A stretch of 64,000 bases of DNA from Thermohalobaculum sp039187815 (GTDB taxonomy: Bacteria > Pseudomonadota > Alphaproteobacteria > Rhodobacterales > Rhodobacteraceae): contig JBCCZI010000006.1 of assembly GCA_039187815.1 (NCBI GenBank), positions 13,949-77,948 of the forward strand. The letters are read 5' to 3'. Position 1 is the first letter of the stretch. Every line of letters starts with the position of its first letter. A program made the translations under genes and the position numbers. Under the pieces are notes generated by a model. That model was given only the letters and a program-made list of their open reading frames with translations, made no database searches and was not told the origin of the DNA. Below, in pieces: positions 35,046 to 43,494 of this stretch.

Positions 35046-36191
35046 TCAAAGCGGCTCGGCCAGCAGCGGGCCGCCTCTCGACAACAGACTGGCCGCCATC
35101 CGATCGAAGGCGCGCACCGAGCGGGGCAGATCATAGCGATCTTCGACCCGCGCCCGCGCCGCTTGAGAGAGCGCAGCGCGTCGGTCCGGATCGGCGATCA
35201 AAGTCTTCACGGCCTCGGCGATATGGGCCACATCCGGGGCGGGCAGCAGGATGCCGGCATCGCCCACCACCTCGATGAAGCCGCGGGCCCGGCTGGCGAT
35301 CAGCGCGGCGCCCGAGGCCATCGCTTCGACCGCCACCCGGCCGAAGCTTTCTTCTCCTTGCGTCGGTGCCACCGCGATCTCGGCCCGCGCCATCCAATCC
35401 CGTACCTCGTCGTGGCGGGCATTGGTGATCATGTCGACCCGGTCGCCGAGCGGGGCGAGCGCGGCCTGCACCTCCGTCTCATAGGCCTCTTGGCCGGGCG
35501 CCGATGCGACGACAAAGACGGCCCGCCAATCGGGCGCGTTGGCCAGGGCCTCTGCAATGCCGGCGGCCGCCTCGAGCACGCCTTTCTCAGGCGCGAGCCG
35601 CCCGACAAAGAGCGCTATCGGCTCCTTTGCCCGATCCGCCGACCAGAGGCCCGCATCGACGCCATTGGGGGTCACGTGCACGCCAGGCCGCATGCCGGGC
35701 CAAAACTGATCAAAGCTTTCGCGGCACTGTTCACTGACAAATGCGACCGCCGAGAGCCGGTTGAACAGCATCCGCTTCCACTGGCCCGAGAACCAATGGC
35801 GCGGCGGATTCTGAAAGTTGTGCCGAACCAGTGCCACCGGCGTGGTCGGGAACCGGGCGGCCAAGCGTGCCGCTGTCGGTAGATGCTGATGGGCGACGAT
35901 CAGATCCGGCCTCTCCTCGCGCAGCAGGCGCTCGAGATGGCCCTTTGGCCGACCCCGGGGCCAAAAGCGCGCGCGGACATCTGGGAAGGGCGCGTCGACC
36001 TCTTCGGCAAAGACCGTGATCGCATCGCGAAATCGGCTCCAGAGCGCGGTTTCGTGGATATGGAGATCGATGGAGGTCGCCGCACTGGGCGTAAAGCGCA
36101 TGTTGCGCGGTGCGACCAGCGCGATCTTGACGGGGCGAGACAGCTCTATGGACGGCGCTGGGCGCTCGGTGCTCAGGGCGGCGGGGCGCAT
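35046..36191 (-). CDS. Glycosyltransferase family 4 protein
   Basis: 381 residues. The GT-B fold starts at VKIALVAPRNMRF. IVAHQHLPTAARLA, VHVTPNGVDAGLW, LFVGRLAPEKGVLEAAAGIAE and APTQGEESFGRVAVEAMASG (the EX7E motif) are classic GT4 features. The frame is open upstream to a GTG at 36374 overlapping the methyltransferase stop. However, that 61-codon stretch has poor third-position GC, so ATG 36191 was chosen. It is the second gene of the leftward operon. Confidence 0.87.
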   Translation of the reverse strand: MRPAALSTERPAPSIELSRPVKIALVAPRNMRFTPSAATSIDLHIHETALWSRFRDAITVFAEEVDAPFPDVRARFWPRGRPKGHLERLLREERPDLIVAHQHLPTAARLAARFPTTPVALVRHNFQNPPRHWFSGQWKRMLFNRLSAVAFVSEQCRESFDQFWPGMRPGVHVTPNGVDAGLWSADRAKEPIALFVGRLAPEKGVLEAAAGIAEALANAPDWRAVFVVASAPGQEAYETEVQAALAPLGDRVDMITNARHDEVRDWMARAEIAVAPTQGEESFGRVAVEAMASGAALIASRARGFIEVVGDAGILLPAPDVAHIAEAVKTLIADPDRRAALSQAARARVEDRYDLPRSVRAFDRMAASLLSRGGPLLAEPL

Positions 36192-36370
36192 GGTCTCGGC
36201 CGAATAGGGGGGTACCTCATCGGAACTGGCATGCAGGGTCCCCTGCTCTCGCCGGGCCCGGGGATCGGTGTCACCAAGGCGACCGGGCGTGTATGACGAC
36301 TGTGTGACGCCAGTACCACTACAGGCGCCCACGTCCCGGCTGTCAACCGTCCGCGGTGCGCACTGATTGC

Positions 36371-37432
36371 TCACGATGCACCGCCGGACTTTTGCGCCAA
36401 GAAGAGATGCGATCGGAAGGGACCGTGGCGCCCGGCGGCGAAGTCCTCCTGGACCTCAAGCGGCACCAGCCCGCTTTCGGCCAGAAGGCGGAAGACCTCG
36501 GACTGTGGCAGCACATGCATCTCCATTCCGGCGCCCCCGGCCTTGTCCTTGGTGAGCGTGTACTCGTAGCGCCGTCCATAGGTCACCACCTGGAAAAGCG
36601 CAATCGCTCCGGGCGCCAGCGCGCCGAACACCTGCGCCAAGATCGCCGCCTGCACGGGGGGCGGATTGTGCTGAAGCACCATGCGGGTGAATAGAAAGTC
36701 GTGGCCGGCGGCAATCTTGCCGTAATCGTCAACGGTCGCCGCACGGGTCAGGGTGACGTTGGAGATCCCGGCGGCGGCAAGCTCACGCTCGGCGACCGTG
36801 AGGTGCGCGGCAGAGATGTCGATGCCGGTCACATGCTGAAAGCGTCCCGCAAGCGCGCGGGTCGCCCGCCCGACCCCGCAGCCGATCTCGACGCAGCGCC
36901 GATCCGCCGCGCGGGCTGCTGGCACACGCTCGAGCGCGGCGTCGATCAGCACCCCTTCGATCTCGGCGCTGTCGTCGAAGGCCTGGCGGTTCGCCTCGAG
37001 CGCATCGGGCCGGAACGAGTCATGGGTGAGCACGGACCAGTGCGGCGCTTCATCGCCGAGTTTCGCCCAAGCGCGGGCGACCCGGTCCCAAAGCGCCTCG
37101 CGCGCGGCGCCCTCGGCCGAGGTCTCGATCGTCCCGAGAGGCGGCATGATCCCGCGCGCGAGCAGCAAAGGCTCGGAGCCCGGCCGCTGGTCGGCATGAA
37201 CGGGACGCCCGGCCTCCTTCGAGCGCTCGAGCACCGCCAGCGCCGAGGCCCCCATCAGCGACCGCGCCTCGATCCGCGCATAGAGCGTGGCGAACTCCGC
37301 GCTTTGCAACAGCATCTGGCGCAGCGTCTCGGGATTGGCGACCTTCTGGTGATACTGCACGACCTTGGGGCTTTCGGGCGCCCGGCCGAGGATCGTGCGA
37401 AACATGTCGACGACCGTTTGCTCACTCAGCAT
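36371..37432 (-). CDS. Methyltransferase with N-terminal DUF4214-like domain
   Basis: 353 residues. The first ~55 (VVDMFRTILGRAPESPKVV, LLQSAEFATLY) resemble the DUF4214 repeat found in surface-polysaccharide proteins. A class I methyltransferase domain follows: CVEIGCGVGRATRAL near residue 179, VTGIDISAAHL, and FTRMVLQHNPPPVQAAIL. GGAGA upstream supports ATG 37432. It is the first gene of the leftward glycan operon, divergent from the XRE regulator. It probably methylates a sugar or chain end; the acceptor is unknown. Confidence 0.83.
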   Translation of the reverse strand: MLSEQTVVDMFRTILGRAPESPKVVQYHQKVANPETLRQMLLQSAEFATLYARIEARSLMGASALAVLERSKEAGRPVHADQRPGSEPLLLARGIMPPLGTIETSAEGAAREALWDRVARAWAKLGDEAPHWSVLTHDSFRPDALEANRQAFDDSAEIEGVLIDAALERVPAARAADRRCVEIGCGVGRATRALAGRFQHVTGIDISAAHLTVAERELAAAGISNVTLTRAATVDDYGKIAAGHDFLFTRMVLQHNPPPVQAAILAQVFGALAPGAIALFQVVTYGRRYEYTLTKDKAGGAGMEMHVLPQSEVFRLLAESGLVPLEVQEDFAAGRHGPFRSHLFLAQKSGGAS

Positions 37433-37525
37433 TCTGCTCTCCAGCCCTTCGCCTGCCTCGCCGCCGCGGCCGACAGCCGCCTCGTGCATTGGTGCCACAG
37501 CCCACCGTTCCGGTTCACAATCGAC

Positions 37526-37569
37526 GTGTACAACATACAGTGAACTTTACACTACAGCAAAAAGCTGTA
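37526..37569. promoter_or_regulatory. Candidate operator/promoter between divergent glycan operons
   Basis: This AT-rich patch in the 188-base divergent gap has three TACAG half-sites: 37536-37540 and 37553-37557 in direct orientation, and the inverted CTGTA at 37565-37569. The last two form the palindrome TACAGC-AAAAA-GCTGTA (37553-37569). TTTACA at 37546-37551 could be a -35 element, with a weak -10 (TACCCT, 37568-37573) overlapping the palindrome. The layout fits autorepression by the adjacent XRE protein; this is inference. Confidence 0.4.
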
Positions 37570-37620
37570 CCCTATCCATGATCGCTCAGAGCGAATCCCG
37601 CAAGGATGGGGACCAAGTCC

Positions 37621-37962
37621 ATGTACGTTCATAACCAGAAGACCAGCGAAGCCGATGTCCAGGCGCTGCGTCGCGCCGGCGGACAGTGGCTTAAAGAACT
37701 CCGCCAGAAACGCAACCTGTCGCAGCGTGAGCTGGCGCAGGCGGTGGGTGCCGAGTACTACACCTTCATCTCGCAGCTTGAGAACGGCCGTGGCCGGATC
37801 CCGCCGGACCGCTATCAGCAATGGGCCGATGCGCTTGGCATGCCGGTCTGGACGCTGGTGTTTAATGTGATGCGGTTCTATGATCCCGTGACGTTTGAGA
37901 TCCTCTTTGGTAAGGAGGGCGAGCATGCGAACGACCCTTCGCGGTTCGAGATCCTGAACTGA
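37621..37962 (+). CDS. XRE-family helix-turn-helix regulator (possibly frameshifted)
   Basis: 113 residues. The HTH is WLKELRQKRNLSQRELAQAVGAEYYTFISQLENGRG at about residues 24-59, followed by PPDRYQQWADALGMPVWTLVFNVMRFYDP. GGGGA 9 bases upstream supports ATG 37621; an ATG at 37606 has no spacing for a ribosome site. It is transcribed away from the methyltransferase operon and toward the rightward glycan genes, so it is a plausible local regulator. After the stop at 37960-37962 the +1 frame stays open for 48 codons to the next start codon. The protein may therefore once have been, or may sometimes be, longer. Confidence 0.85.
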   Translation: MYVHNQKTSEADVQALRRAGGQWLKELRQKRNLSQRELAQAVGAEYYTFISQLENGRGRIPPDRYQQWADALGMPVWTLVFNVMRFYDPVTFEILFGKEGEHANDPSRFEILN

Positions 37963-37981
37963 GGGGCGCGCTGGGGATTTT

Positions 37982-38041
37982 GACGACGCAGATGACGACG
38001 CAGATGACGACGCAGATGACGACGCAGATGACGACGCAGAC
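37982..38041 (+). repeat. Five tandem copies of a 12-bp unit (GACGACGCAGAT)
   Basis: Five adjacent 12-bp copies occupy 37982-38041. Four are identical and the fifth ends in C instead of T. The unit is a multiple of three and in the +1 frame relative to the XRE gene encodes Asp-Asp-Ala-Asp repeats. Such identity implies recent slippage, so copy number is likely to vary between strains. It lies between the XRE stop and the start of the acidic protein. Confidence 0.95.
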
Positions 38042-38103
38042 CTAGAGGCGAAGCCGGGCCAACCGGCCGCTCTGAGGGCATCACTGGTGAGAGGATATCG
38101 GGC

Positions 38104-39771
38104 ATGACTGCATCGCTGGTCTCTCTGTTCCGCCCCCGTGAGGGATGGACGAACGAAGAGCGGGCGCAATTCGCGCGCATCGAGCGGATGCTCGAAGACG
38201 CAGGCTTTGGCGTCGACGTCGAGCACGGGATGTCCGACGAGGGCGAGCCCTGGTGCGTCTTCTGTTCGCGCGCCTCCGGCGACGTGATCATCCATGTCGC
38301 CTGCATCGACAACCGGTTCATGTTTGACAGCACGACGTTGCCGCGACCGATCGAGGGCGCGAACTTTCAGCGTTGTGCCGAGCGATTCTTCGAGGATGTC
38401 TCGCTGCCCATGCCGTTGACCGAGCGGCGAAACCGTGTGCTGCTCCACCCGAGCGCCATGCTCGCCAGCCTGTTTATCACGATTCTGCTTTACGCCCAGG
38501 CGACGACCGAGCAGCAGTTGTTCGACATCGACCCGGTAGATGTAGACAATGAGGACGGTGATGCCGTTGTGCCCGCCTCGCCCCTGGCACTGCGGATCAA
38601 ATCGATCGCTCAGCAGGTGCAAGAGTTCGTCAACGGCGCCGAGAAGGACACCCAAGCTCAGGCGCACCAGGCCTATGTGAACCCGGGCATGGCGACGATC
38701 CCCGCCGGTATGGCCCTGGCGGTTATCGCGATTGCCCAGGATCTGGCGCATGCTGAGGAGTCGGGTGTCATCACTGACACCGAGGAGCCGACGCTGGCCG
38801 CGCTTTTGCGCGCCGCGGTCATGGTCGACACGCAGCCGGTTGTGGCTCCCGAGGATGAGGCAGAGGCGGTGGCCGAGGGCGATGGCGGTGAGGGCCCGTT
38901 CGCCGATCCGGCCGAGGAGCAGTTCGCCGCGGGTGAGGCCCCGGGGCAATCCGAGGAATTCGCCGCAGCAGTCTCAGCGGCGCTCGCCGGGCTCGGTGCC
39001 TTTGCTGTCGAGGTTGCGGATAGCGCTGAGGCGGCGCAGTCCCTGCTTGTCAGCGCATCGGAGGAGATGCTCTCGCTCGGGGACGTTGCGCGGCTTGCGG
39101 TGCTCGGCGATGCGGATCTCGGCGCGGAAGAGGCCGGGTCGGTCTTCGCGCTCGACACCACCGCAGATCTCAGCGCCATGTTTGCGAGCATGCTCGAGGT
39201 GACGGGGCTTGAGCAGACCGCAGCAGTCGCGTTCGAACTGGCGGGCCGGGTGTGGGAGATCGACGTGATCGAACTCGCCGCGGACACGATCCAGGAGATC
39301 GAGCTCGCGGTGTTCAGCGAGGACCGCTTCGATCTGGCGGGCCTCGACAGTGCAGGCACCTCGGTGGTCCTGGCCACGCCGCAGACCAGCATCGAGCTGG
39401 ACCAACCCGATCTTGGCACGACGGTGGGACGCCCGGCCGCGACTGGCGGCTTTGGGCCCAAGATGCCGAGCGAAACCGTGGCGCAGCCGGATCCGATCGA
39501 CACCCTGCCGATCGAGACCCAAGTGGCCGAGATCCTGGCCAATGACCGGGTCGTGACCGAGGACGAGTTCGACATCCTGCTCTCGGCCTTCACGGCCCAG
39601 GTGGGCGATATCGGCATCGCCAAGGGACGCGAGAGCCTGATGTTCGTCGATCTCTCGGTGACGGAGCACGTGCTGTCCCGCGACATTGAGGCGGCGACGG
39701 TTTGGCTTGAGGACGAGACCCGGGTGACCTTTGTCGGTACGGTCTGGGATTTCGACGGCTTCCTGACCTGA
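38104..39771 (+). CDS. Acidic protein of unknown function in glycan locus
   Basis: 555 residues, strongly acidic and Ala-rich. I do not recognise the family. The N-terminal ~115 residues look folded (GMSDEGEPWCVFCSR, DVIIHVACIDNRFMFDST). One transmembrane helix follows (LHPSAMLASLFITILLYAQ, about residues 118-136). Then comes a long acidic, low-complexity stretch (about 225-300), and a C-terminal folded-looking region after DTLPIETQVAEILAND. AGAGGA upstream and ATG 38104 give a sound start. Its place between the XRE gene and the coiled-coil methyltransferase suggests a membrane-anchored role in regulating or organising glycan synthesis. Confidence 0.8.
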   Translation: MTASLVSLFRPREGWTNEERAQFARIERMLEDAGFGVDVEHGMSDEGEPWCVFCSRASGDVIIHVACIDNRFMFDSTTLPRPIEGANFQRCAERFFEDVSLPMPLTERRNRVLLHPSAMLASLFITILLYAQATTEQQLFDIDPVDVDNEDGDAVVPASPLALRIKSIAQQVQEFVNGAEKDTQAQAHQAYVNPGMATIPAGMALAVIAIAQDLAHAEESGVITDTEEPTLAALLRAAVMVDTQPVVAPEDEAEAVAEGDGGEGPFADPAEEQFAAGEAPGQSEEFAAAVSAALAGLGAFAVEVADSAEAAQSLLVSASEEMLSLGDVARLAVLGDADLGAEEAGSVFALDTTADLSAMFASMLEVTGLEQTAAVAFELAGRVWEIDVIELAADTIQEIELAVFSEDRFDLAGLDSAGTSVVLATPQTSIELDQPDLGTTVGRPAATGGFGPKMPSETVAQPDPIDTLPIETQVAEILANDRVVTEDEFDILLSAFTAQVGDIGIAKGRESLMFVDLSVTEHVLSRDIEAATVWLEDETRVTFVGTVWDFDGFLT

Positions 39772-39797
39772 TCCGCGGGGAGCCCGCACCGACCGCC

Positions 39798-41141
39798 ATG
39801 TCCGACCATTCCGATGAGCCCGAGGTGCTGCGGGTGCTTGATCCGCTGCCGGCTGATCGCCTAACTCTGTCGGCAGCCGCCCGCATCGGCGGAGTTGCGC
39901 CACGGCCGGCTCCGCCAACTCAGCCGTCTGCGGCCCTGTCGCTCGAGGAGAAGTCCGTGCCCGTCCTGAAACGCCTCGAGCGCTATTTCTCGGCGTTCTT
40001 CAAGCTTGGCCGGATCTCCCGTATGGCCAAATCGGCCACGGTGAGCGCCTCCGTCATCGAGCCGCGGGTCGATGGATTGGCGCAGGATCTCTATGAGCTG
40101 ACCGACCGCCAGTCCTCCCTAGAGCAAGAGCGAGATACGGTGGCCCAGCGCCTCGACGGCCTTGACGACCGGTTGGCCCAAAACGCGCCAATGATCGAAG
40201 ACGCCCAGGCCCGGGTCATCGCGCACAGCGTGCGGCTGGATGAGATTGAGACCGAGATCGACCCCAAAATCGAGGTACAGCTTGCGCCGATCAAGGCCGA
40301 GTTGGCCGAGATACGTCGCGCGATGGACCGGTTGTCCACGGACAGCGCCCAACTGGCACGCGGGTTCTCCGAGCTCAGCCGGCGCCTGGATTTACAGCGG
40401 TTTCGCCATGGGGAGGCGGCCACGGACACCCCGCCGGCCAGTCTTGCCCGCGAGGGGCTCGATGCCCTGCTCGACAGCTTCTACGGTCGGCTCGAAGATC
40501 GCTATCGCGGCTCCCGAGAGCAGATCAAGCAGCGCCTCGCTGTGGCCTATCTGCAGGACGTGCGCGCTGCGGTTGAGGCAACCGAGGGGCGGCCGGTTCT
40601 CGATCTCGGTTGTGGCCGGGGCGAATGGGTCGAGCTGGTGCTCTCGGCGGGCATCGAGGCCCGCGGGGTCGACCTCAACCCCGTGCAGATCGCCGATGCC
40701 AAAGCGGCCGGTCTGCCGGTCGAGCACGGCGATGCCATGGCCGCGCTAGCCGCAGCCCCCGATGGGGTCTTTGCCGTCGTGACCGCGCATCATCTGATCG
40801 AGCATCTGCCATTTGACGGGGTCGCTTGGATGGCGCGGGAAGCGCTGCGGGTCCTCGCCCCCGGCGGCGTTCTGATCGTCGAGACGCCGAACGCCCGCAA
40901 CCTGATCGTTGGCGCGACCACCTTCCACATCGACCCGACCCATGTCCGCCCGCTCCCGGCCGAAGTGCTGACGACCCTGTTCGACACCATCGGCTTTGCG
41001 CCGGTCGAGCCGCGCCCGCTTCACCCGTCCGATACCCGCGAGGGGTTCCTGCGCGAGAACCGGGCCGACCCGCACGTGGCCGAGCTGTTGTTCGGCCCGC
41101 AGGATCTCGCGGTGCTCGCCACGCGCCCGGCGATCCTCTGA
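39798..41141 (+). CDS. Coiled-coil methyltransferase (WbdD-like chain terminator)
   Basis: 447 residues. A Pro-rich N-terminus leads to a coiled coil (about residues 90-205). The linker FYGRLEDRYRGSREQIKQRL is typical of O-antigen-type methyltransferases. The catalytic domain follows with VLDLGCGRGEWVELVLSAG near residue 267, ARGVDLNPVQIADAKAAGLP and TAHHLIEHLPFDGV. In WbdD a methyltransferase plus coiled coil sets O-polysaccharide chain length; here the coiled coil comes first. The similarity supports a polymer-capping role, but this is inference. The next start is 4 bases after the stop. Confidence 0.83.
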   Translation: MSDHSDEPEVLRVLDPLPADRLTLSAAARIGGVAPRPAPPTQPSAALSLEEKSVPVLKRLERYFSAFFKLGRISRMAKSATVSASVIEPRVDGLAQDLYELTDRQSSLEQERDTVAQRLDGLDDRLAQNAPMIEDAQARVIAHSVRLDEIETEIDPKIEVQLAPIKAELAEIRRAMDRLSTDSAQLARGFSELSRRLDLQRFRHGEAATDTPPASLAREGLDALLDSFYGRLEDRYRGSREQIKQRLAVAYLQDVRAAVEATEGRPVLDLGCGRGEWVELVLSAGIEARGVDLNPVQIADAKAAGLPVEHGDAMAALAAAPDGVFAVVTAHHLIEHLPFDGVAWMAREALRVLAPGGVLIVETPNARNLIVGATTFHIDPTHVRPLPAEVLTTLFDTIGFAPVEPRPLHPSDTREGFLRENRADPHVAELLFGPQDLAVLATRPAIL

Positions 41142-41145
41142 GCCC

Positions 41146-43494
41146 ATGCGTGTCGGCGTCGTCACCACCCAGGCTCCGTTCATCATCGGAGGGGCCGAGC
41201 GGCACTCGGCCAATCTGGTCACGGCGCTGAAAGCCCGCGGGCACGAGGCGACCGAGATCTCGATCCCGTATAAATGGTATCCGGCCCGGGCGCTGGTCGA
41301 CCATGTGCTGGCCGCCAAGCTGATCGATCTGACCGATCTCGGCTATCCGGTGGATTTGGCGGTGGGCCTGAAGTTCCCGGCCTATCTGGTGCGCCATCCC
41401 AACAAGGTGTTCTGGATCCTGCACCAGCATCGCCAGGCCTATGATCTGTGGGAGGCGGGGATCTCCGAATTGCAGCACGATCCCGACGGCGCCGGGGTGC
41501 GTGAGTTGATCCGGGCCGAAGACCGGGCAGCGATCGGCGCCTCGGGCGCCCGGGTCTATGCCAACAGCCGCAACGTCACGGACCGGCTGCAGCGTTATCT
41601 GGGGCTCGGCTCGCAACCGCTCTACCACCCGCCGCCGAATGCCGAGCGGCTGCGTCCGGGGCCCTTTGGCGACTATCTCTTTGCGCCGTCACGCTTGGGT
41701 CCTAACAAGCGCCAGGCTTTGATGATCGAGTCGCTCGCCCACGCGCCCGGCGTGCGGCTGAAGCTGGCCGGCCCGCCGGATGCGCCCGGCTATGACGACG
41801 AACTCCGCCAATTGGCGCGCGCGCGCGGTGTCGAAGAGCGCTGCGAGATCCTGGGTCCGATCTCTGATGCCGAGATGCTAAGGCACTACTCCGAGTGCAG
41901 GGGTGTCGTCTTTGTCCCGATCGATGAAGATTACGGCTACATCACGCTCGAAGCGATGCTGTCGGGCAAACCGGTGGTGACCGCGACCGACAGCGGCGGG
42001 CCGCTCGAGTTCATCCGTGACGGGGCCGAGGGTGTGGTCGTCGCGCCCGAGCCGGCTGCGCTGGGGGCCGCCTATCTCCGGCTGATGGACGGGGCGGCCG
42101 AGGCCGAGCGTATGGGAGAGGCGGCGCGCGCGACCTACCGCGCCAAAGGCATCGGCTGGGACAGGGTGGTCGAGGTGCTGACGGGCGAGCCGCTGCCCCA
42201 TCCTGCCGAGAGCGCTCCGGTCGACCCCGCCGGCGCTGCGGTGCCCCCCGCGCAGCTCGATCTGTCCGAGATCAAGGACCGGCTCGCCCCGCCTCAGCCT
42301 CTGCAAATGCCCTTCGCCGATCTCGGCGCGCTCTTGGCCGCCTATGATTTTGGGACGCATCCTGGGGATTGGGATGCGCAAGAGCCCCTCCACCGGCCGT
42401 ATTTCGAGACCCATTGGCGGCGCTATTGCGCAACGCTCGCGCTGCTCGAGCCGCTCGTCCCCGAGCGCATTTTGGACATCGGCATCGTCCCGCCCTTTCT
42501 CTTCCAGGGTCTGCTCGCCGCGCGCTTTCCTGAGGCCCAGCTCAGCGGCGTTTGGTCGGATCCGCGGCCCTTCGCGCAGACCTTGCAGGCCCGCGGAGCG
42601 CCCGGGCGGGATTTCGCCGTCGCGCTCAGCCCCTGCAATGTCGAGCGGGACCGACTCCCCTATGCCGACGGCTCGGTCGATCTCGTGCTTGGTATGGAGA
42701 TCCTCGAACACCTCGCCGTCGATCCGCTCTGGTTTCTGGCCGAGATCAACCGCGTGCTGGCTCCCGGAGGCCACCTGCTGCTGAGCACGCCGAACATGAC
42801 CAGCCATCGCAGTGTCACCAAGGTGCTGGGTGGAGCGGCGCCCTATTCCTTTGGCCCCTTTGTGCCGGTCGGAGGGGCTTATGGGCGCCACAATCGCGAG
42901 TACGCGCCGGCTGAGCTCCGCGCTCTGGCCGAGGCCGCGGGGTTCGAGACCGGTCGTCTGCTGAGCGCCGATGTCTATGACGACCGCATTGAGCCCGCGA
43001 CCGCTGCGCTCCTGACAGCGCGCGGAGACCACATGGCGCTGCGCGGCGAGACGCTGTTCTGGTTGGGGCATAAGACCACAGCGCCCGGGGCCGCGCCCGA
43101 GGGGCTCTACCATGGCCAACCCGATCAGCATGCGGGCCGGCTCACGCTCGAGCACCGCAGCGCCGAGGGTGTCACGGTCCGCGCCACCAATCTCGCCCGG
43201 GCGGACTGGGCAACCGAGGGCCCCTTTGCCATCACACTCTGCCTCGATTGGCAGGATGCCCGCGGGCGGCTGGTGCACCATGGCGCCCAGTATCCGCTAC
43301 CGACCGGCGTGCCCGTCGGGGCCAGCATCACGGTGCCGTTGGCCCTGGGCGAGCTCGGCGGCGGCGCGAGCCGGGGCACGGTGACGATCGGATTGTTCGA
43401 GGCGGGCGCTGGCCGGCTCTCGGGCACGGGGCGCTCCAATACGCTGCGTTTGGCCTGCTCTGAGGCGGCCTTTCTCGGCCTGGTGCGCCCGTGA
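41146..43494 (+). CDS. Glycosyltransferase-methyltransferase-beta domain fusion
   Basis: 782 residues with three parts. Residues 1-350 are a GT4-like glycosyltransferase (TQAPFIIGGAERHSANLV, SRLGPNKRQALMIESL, DYGYITLEAMLSGKPVV). Residues 435-605 are a class I methyltransferase (RILDIGIVPPFLFQGLL, VDLVLGMEILEHLAVDP, RVLAPGGHLLLSTPNM), whose motif I lacks the usual GxGxG. Residues 650-782 look beta-rich (LTLEHRSAEGVTVRATNL, ITVPLALGELGG) and recall glycan-binding tails such as that of Wzt. It may couple sugar addition, methylation and product recognition. The start at 41146 follows directly after the previous gene. Confidence 0.85.
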   Translation: MRVGVVTTQAPFIIGGAERHSANLVTALKARGHEATEISIPYKWYPARALVDHVLAAKLIDLTDLGYPVDLAVGLKFPAYLVRHPNKVFWILHQHRQAYDLWEAGISELQHDPDGAGVRELIRAEDRAAIGASGARVYANSRNVTDRLQRYLGLGSQPLYHPPPNAERLRPGPFGDYLFAPSRLGPNKRQALMIESLAHAPGVRLKLAGPPDAPGYDDELRQLARARGVEERCEILGPISDAEMLRHYSECRGVVFVPIDEDYGYITLEAMLSGKPVVTATDSGGPLEFIRDGAEGVVVAPEPAALGAAYLRLMDGAAEAERMGEAARATYRAKGIGWDRVVEVLTGEPLPHPAESAPVDPAGAAVPPAQLDLSEIKDRLAPPQPLQMPFADLGALLAAYDFGTHPGDWDAQEPLHRPYFETHWRRYCATLALLEPLVPERILDIGIVPPFLFQGLLAARFPEAQLSGVWSDPRPFAQTLQARGAPGRDFAVALSPCNVERDRLPYADGSVDLVLGMEILEHLAVDPLWFLAEINRVLAPGGHLLLSTPNMTSHRSVTKVLGGAAPYSFGPFVPVGGAYGRHNREYAPAELRALAEAAGFETGRLLSADVYDDRIEPATAALLTARGDHMALRGETLFWLGHKTTAPGAAPEGLYHGQPDQHAGRLTLEHRSAEGVTVRATNLARADWATEGPFAITLCLDWQDARGRLVHHGAQYPLPTGVPVGASITVPLALGELGGGASRGTVTIGLFEAGAGRLSGTGRSNTLRLACSEAAFLGLVRP

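Noticed and set aside
36192..36374. GTG 36374 as start of the glycosyltransferase, overlapping the methyltransferase stop
   Set aside because: The 61 codons have low third-position GC and no family similarity; the fold starts after ATG 36191. The stretch may hold regulatory sequence instead.
37552..38949. 465-codon leftward open frame across the XRE gene, tandem repeat and acidic gene
   Set aside because: It is antisense to two good rightward genes; its Ser/Ala repeats are only the reverse reading of the Asp codons, and it has no domain.
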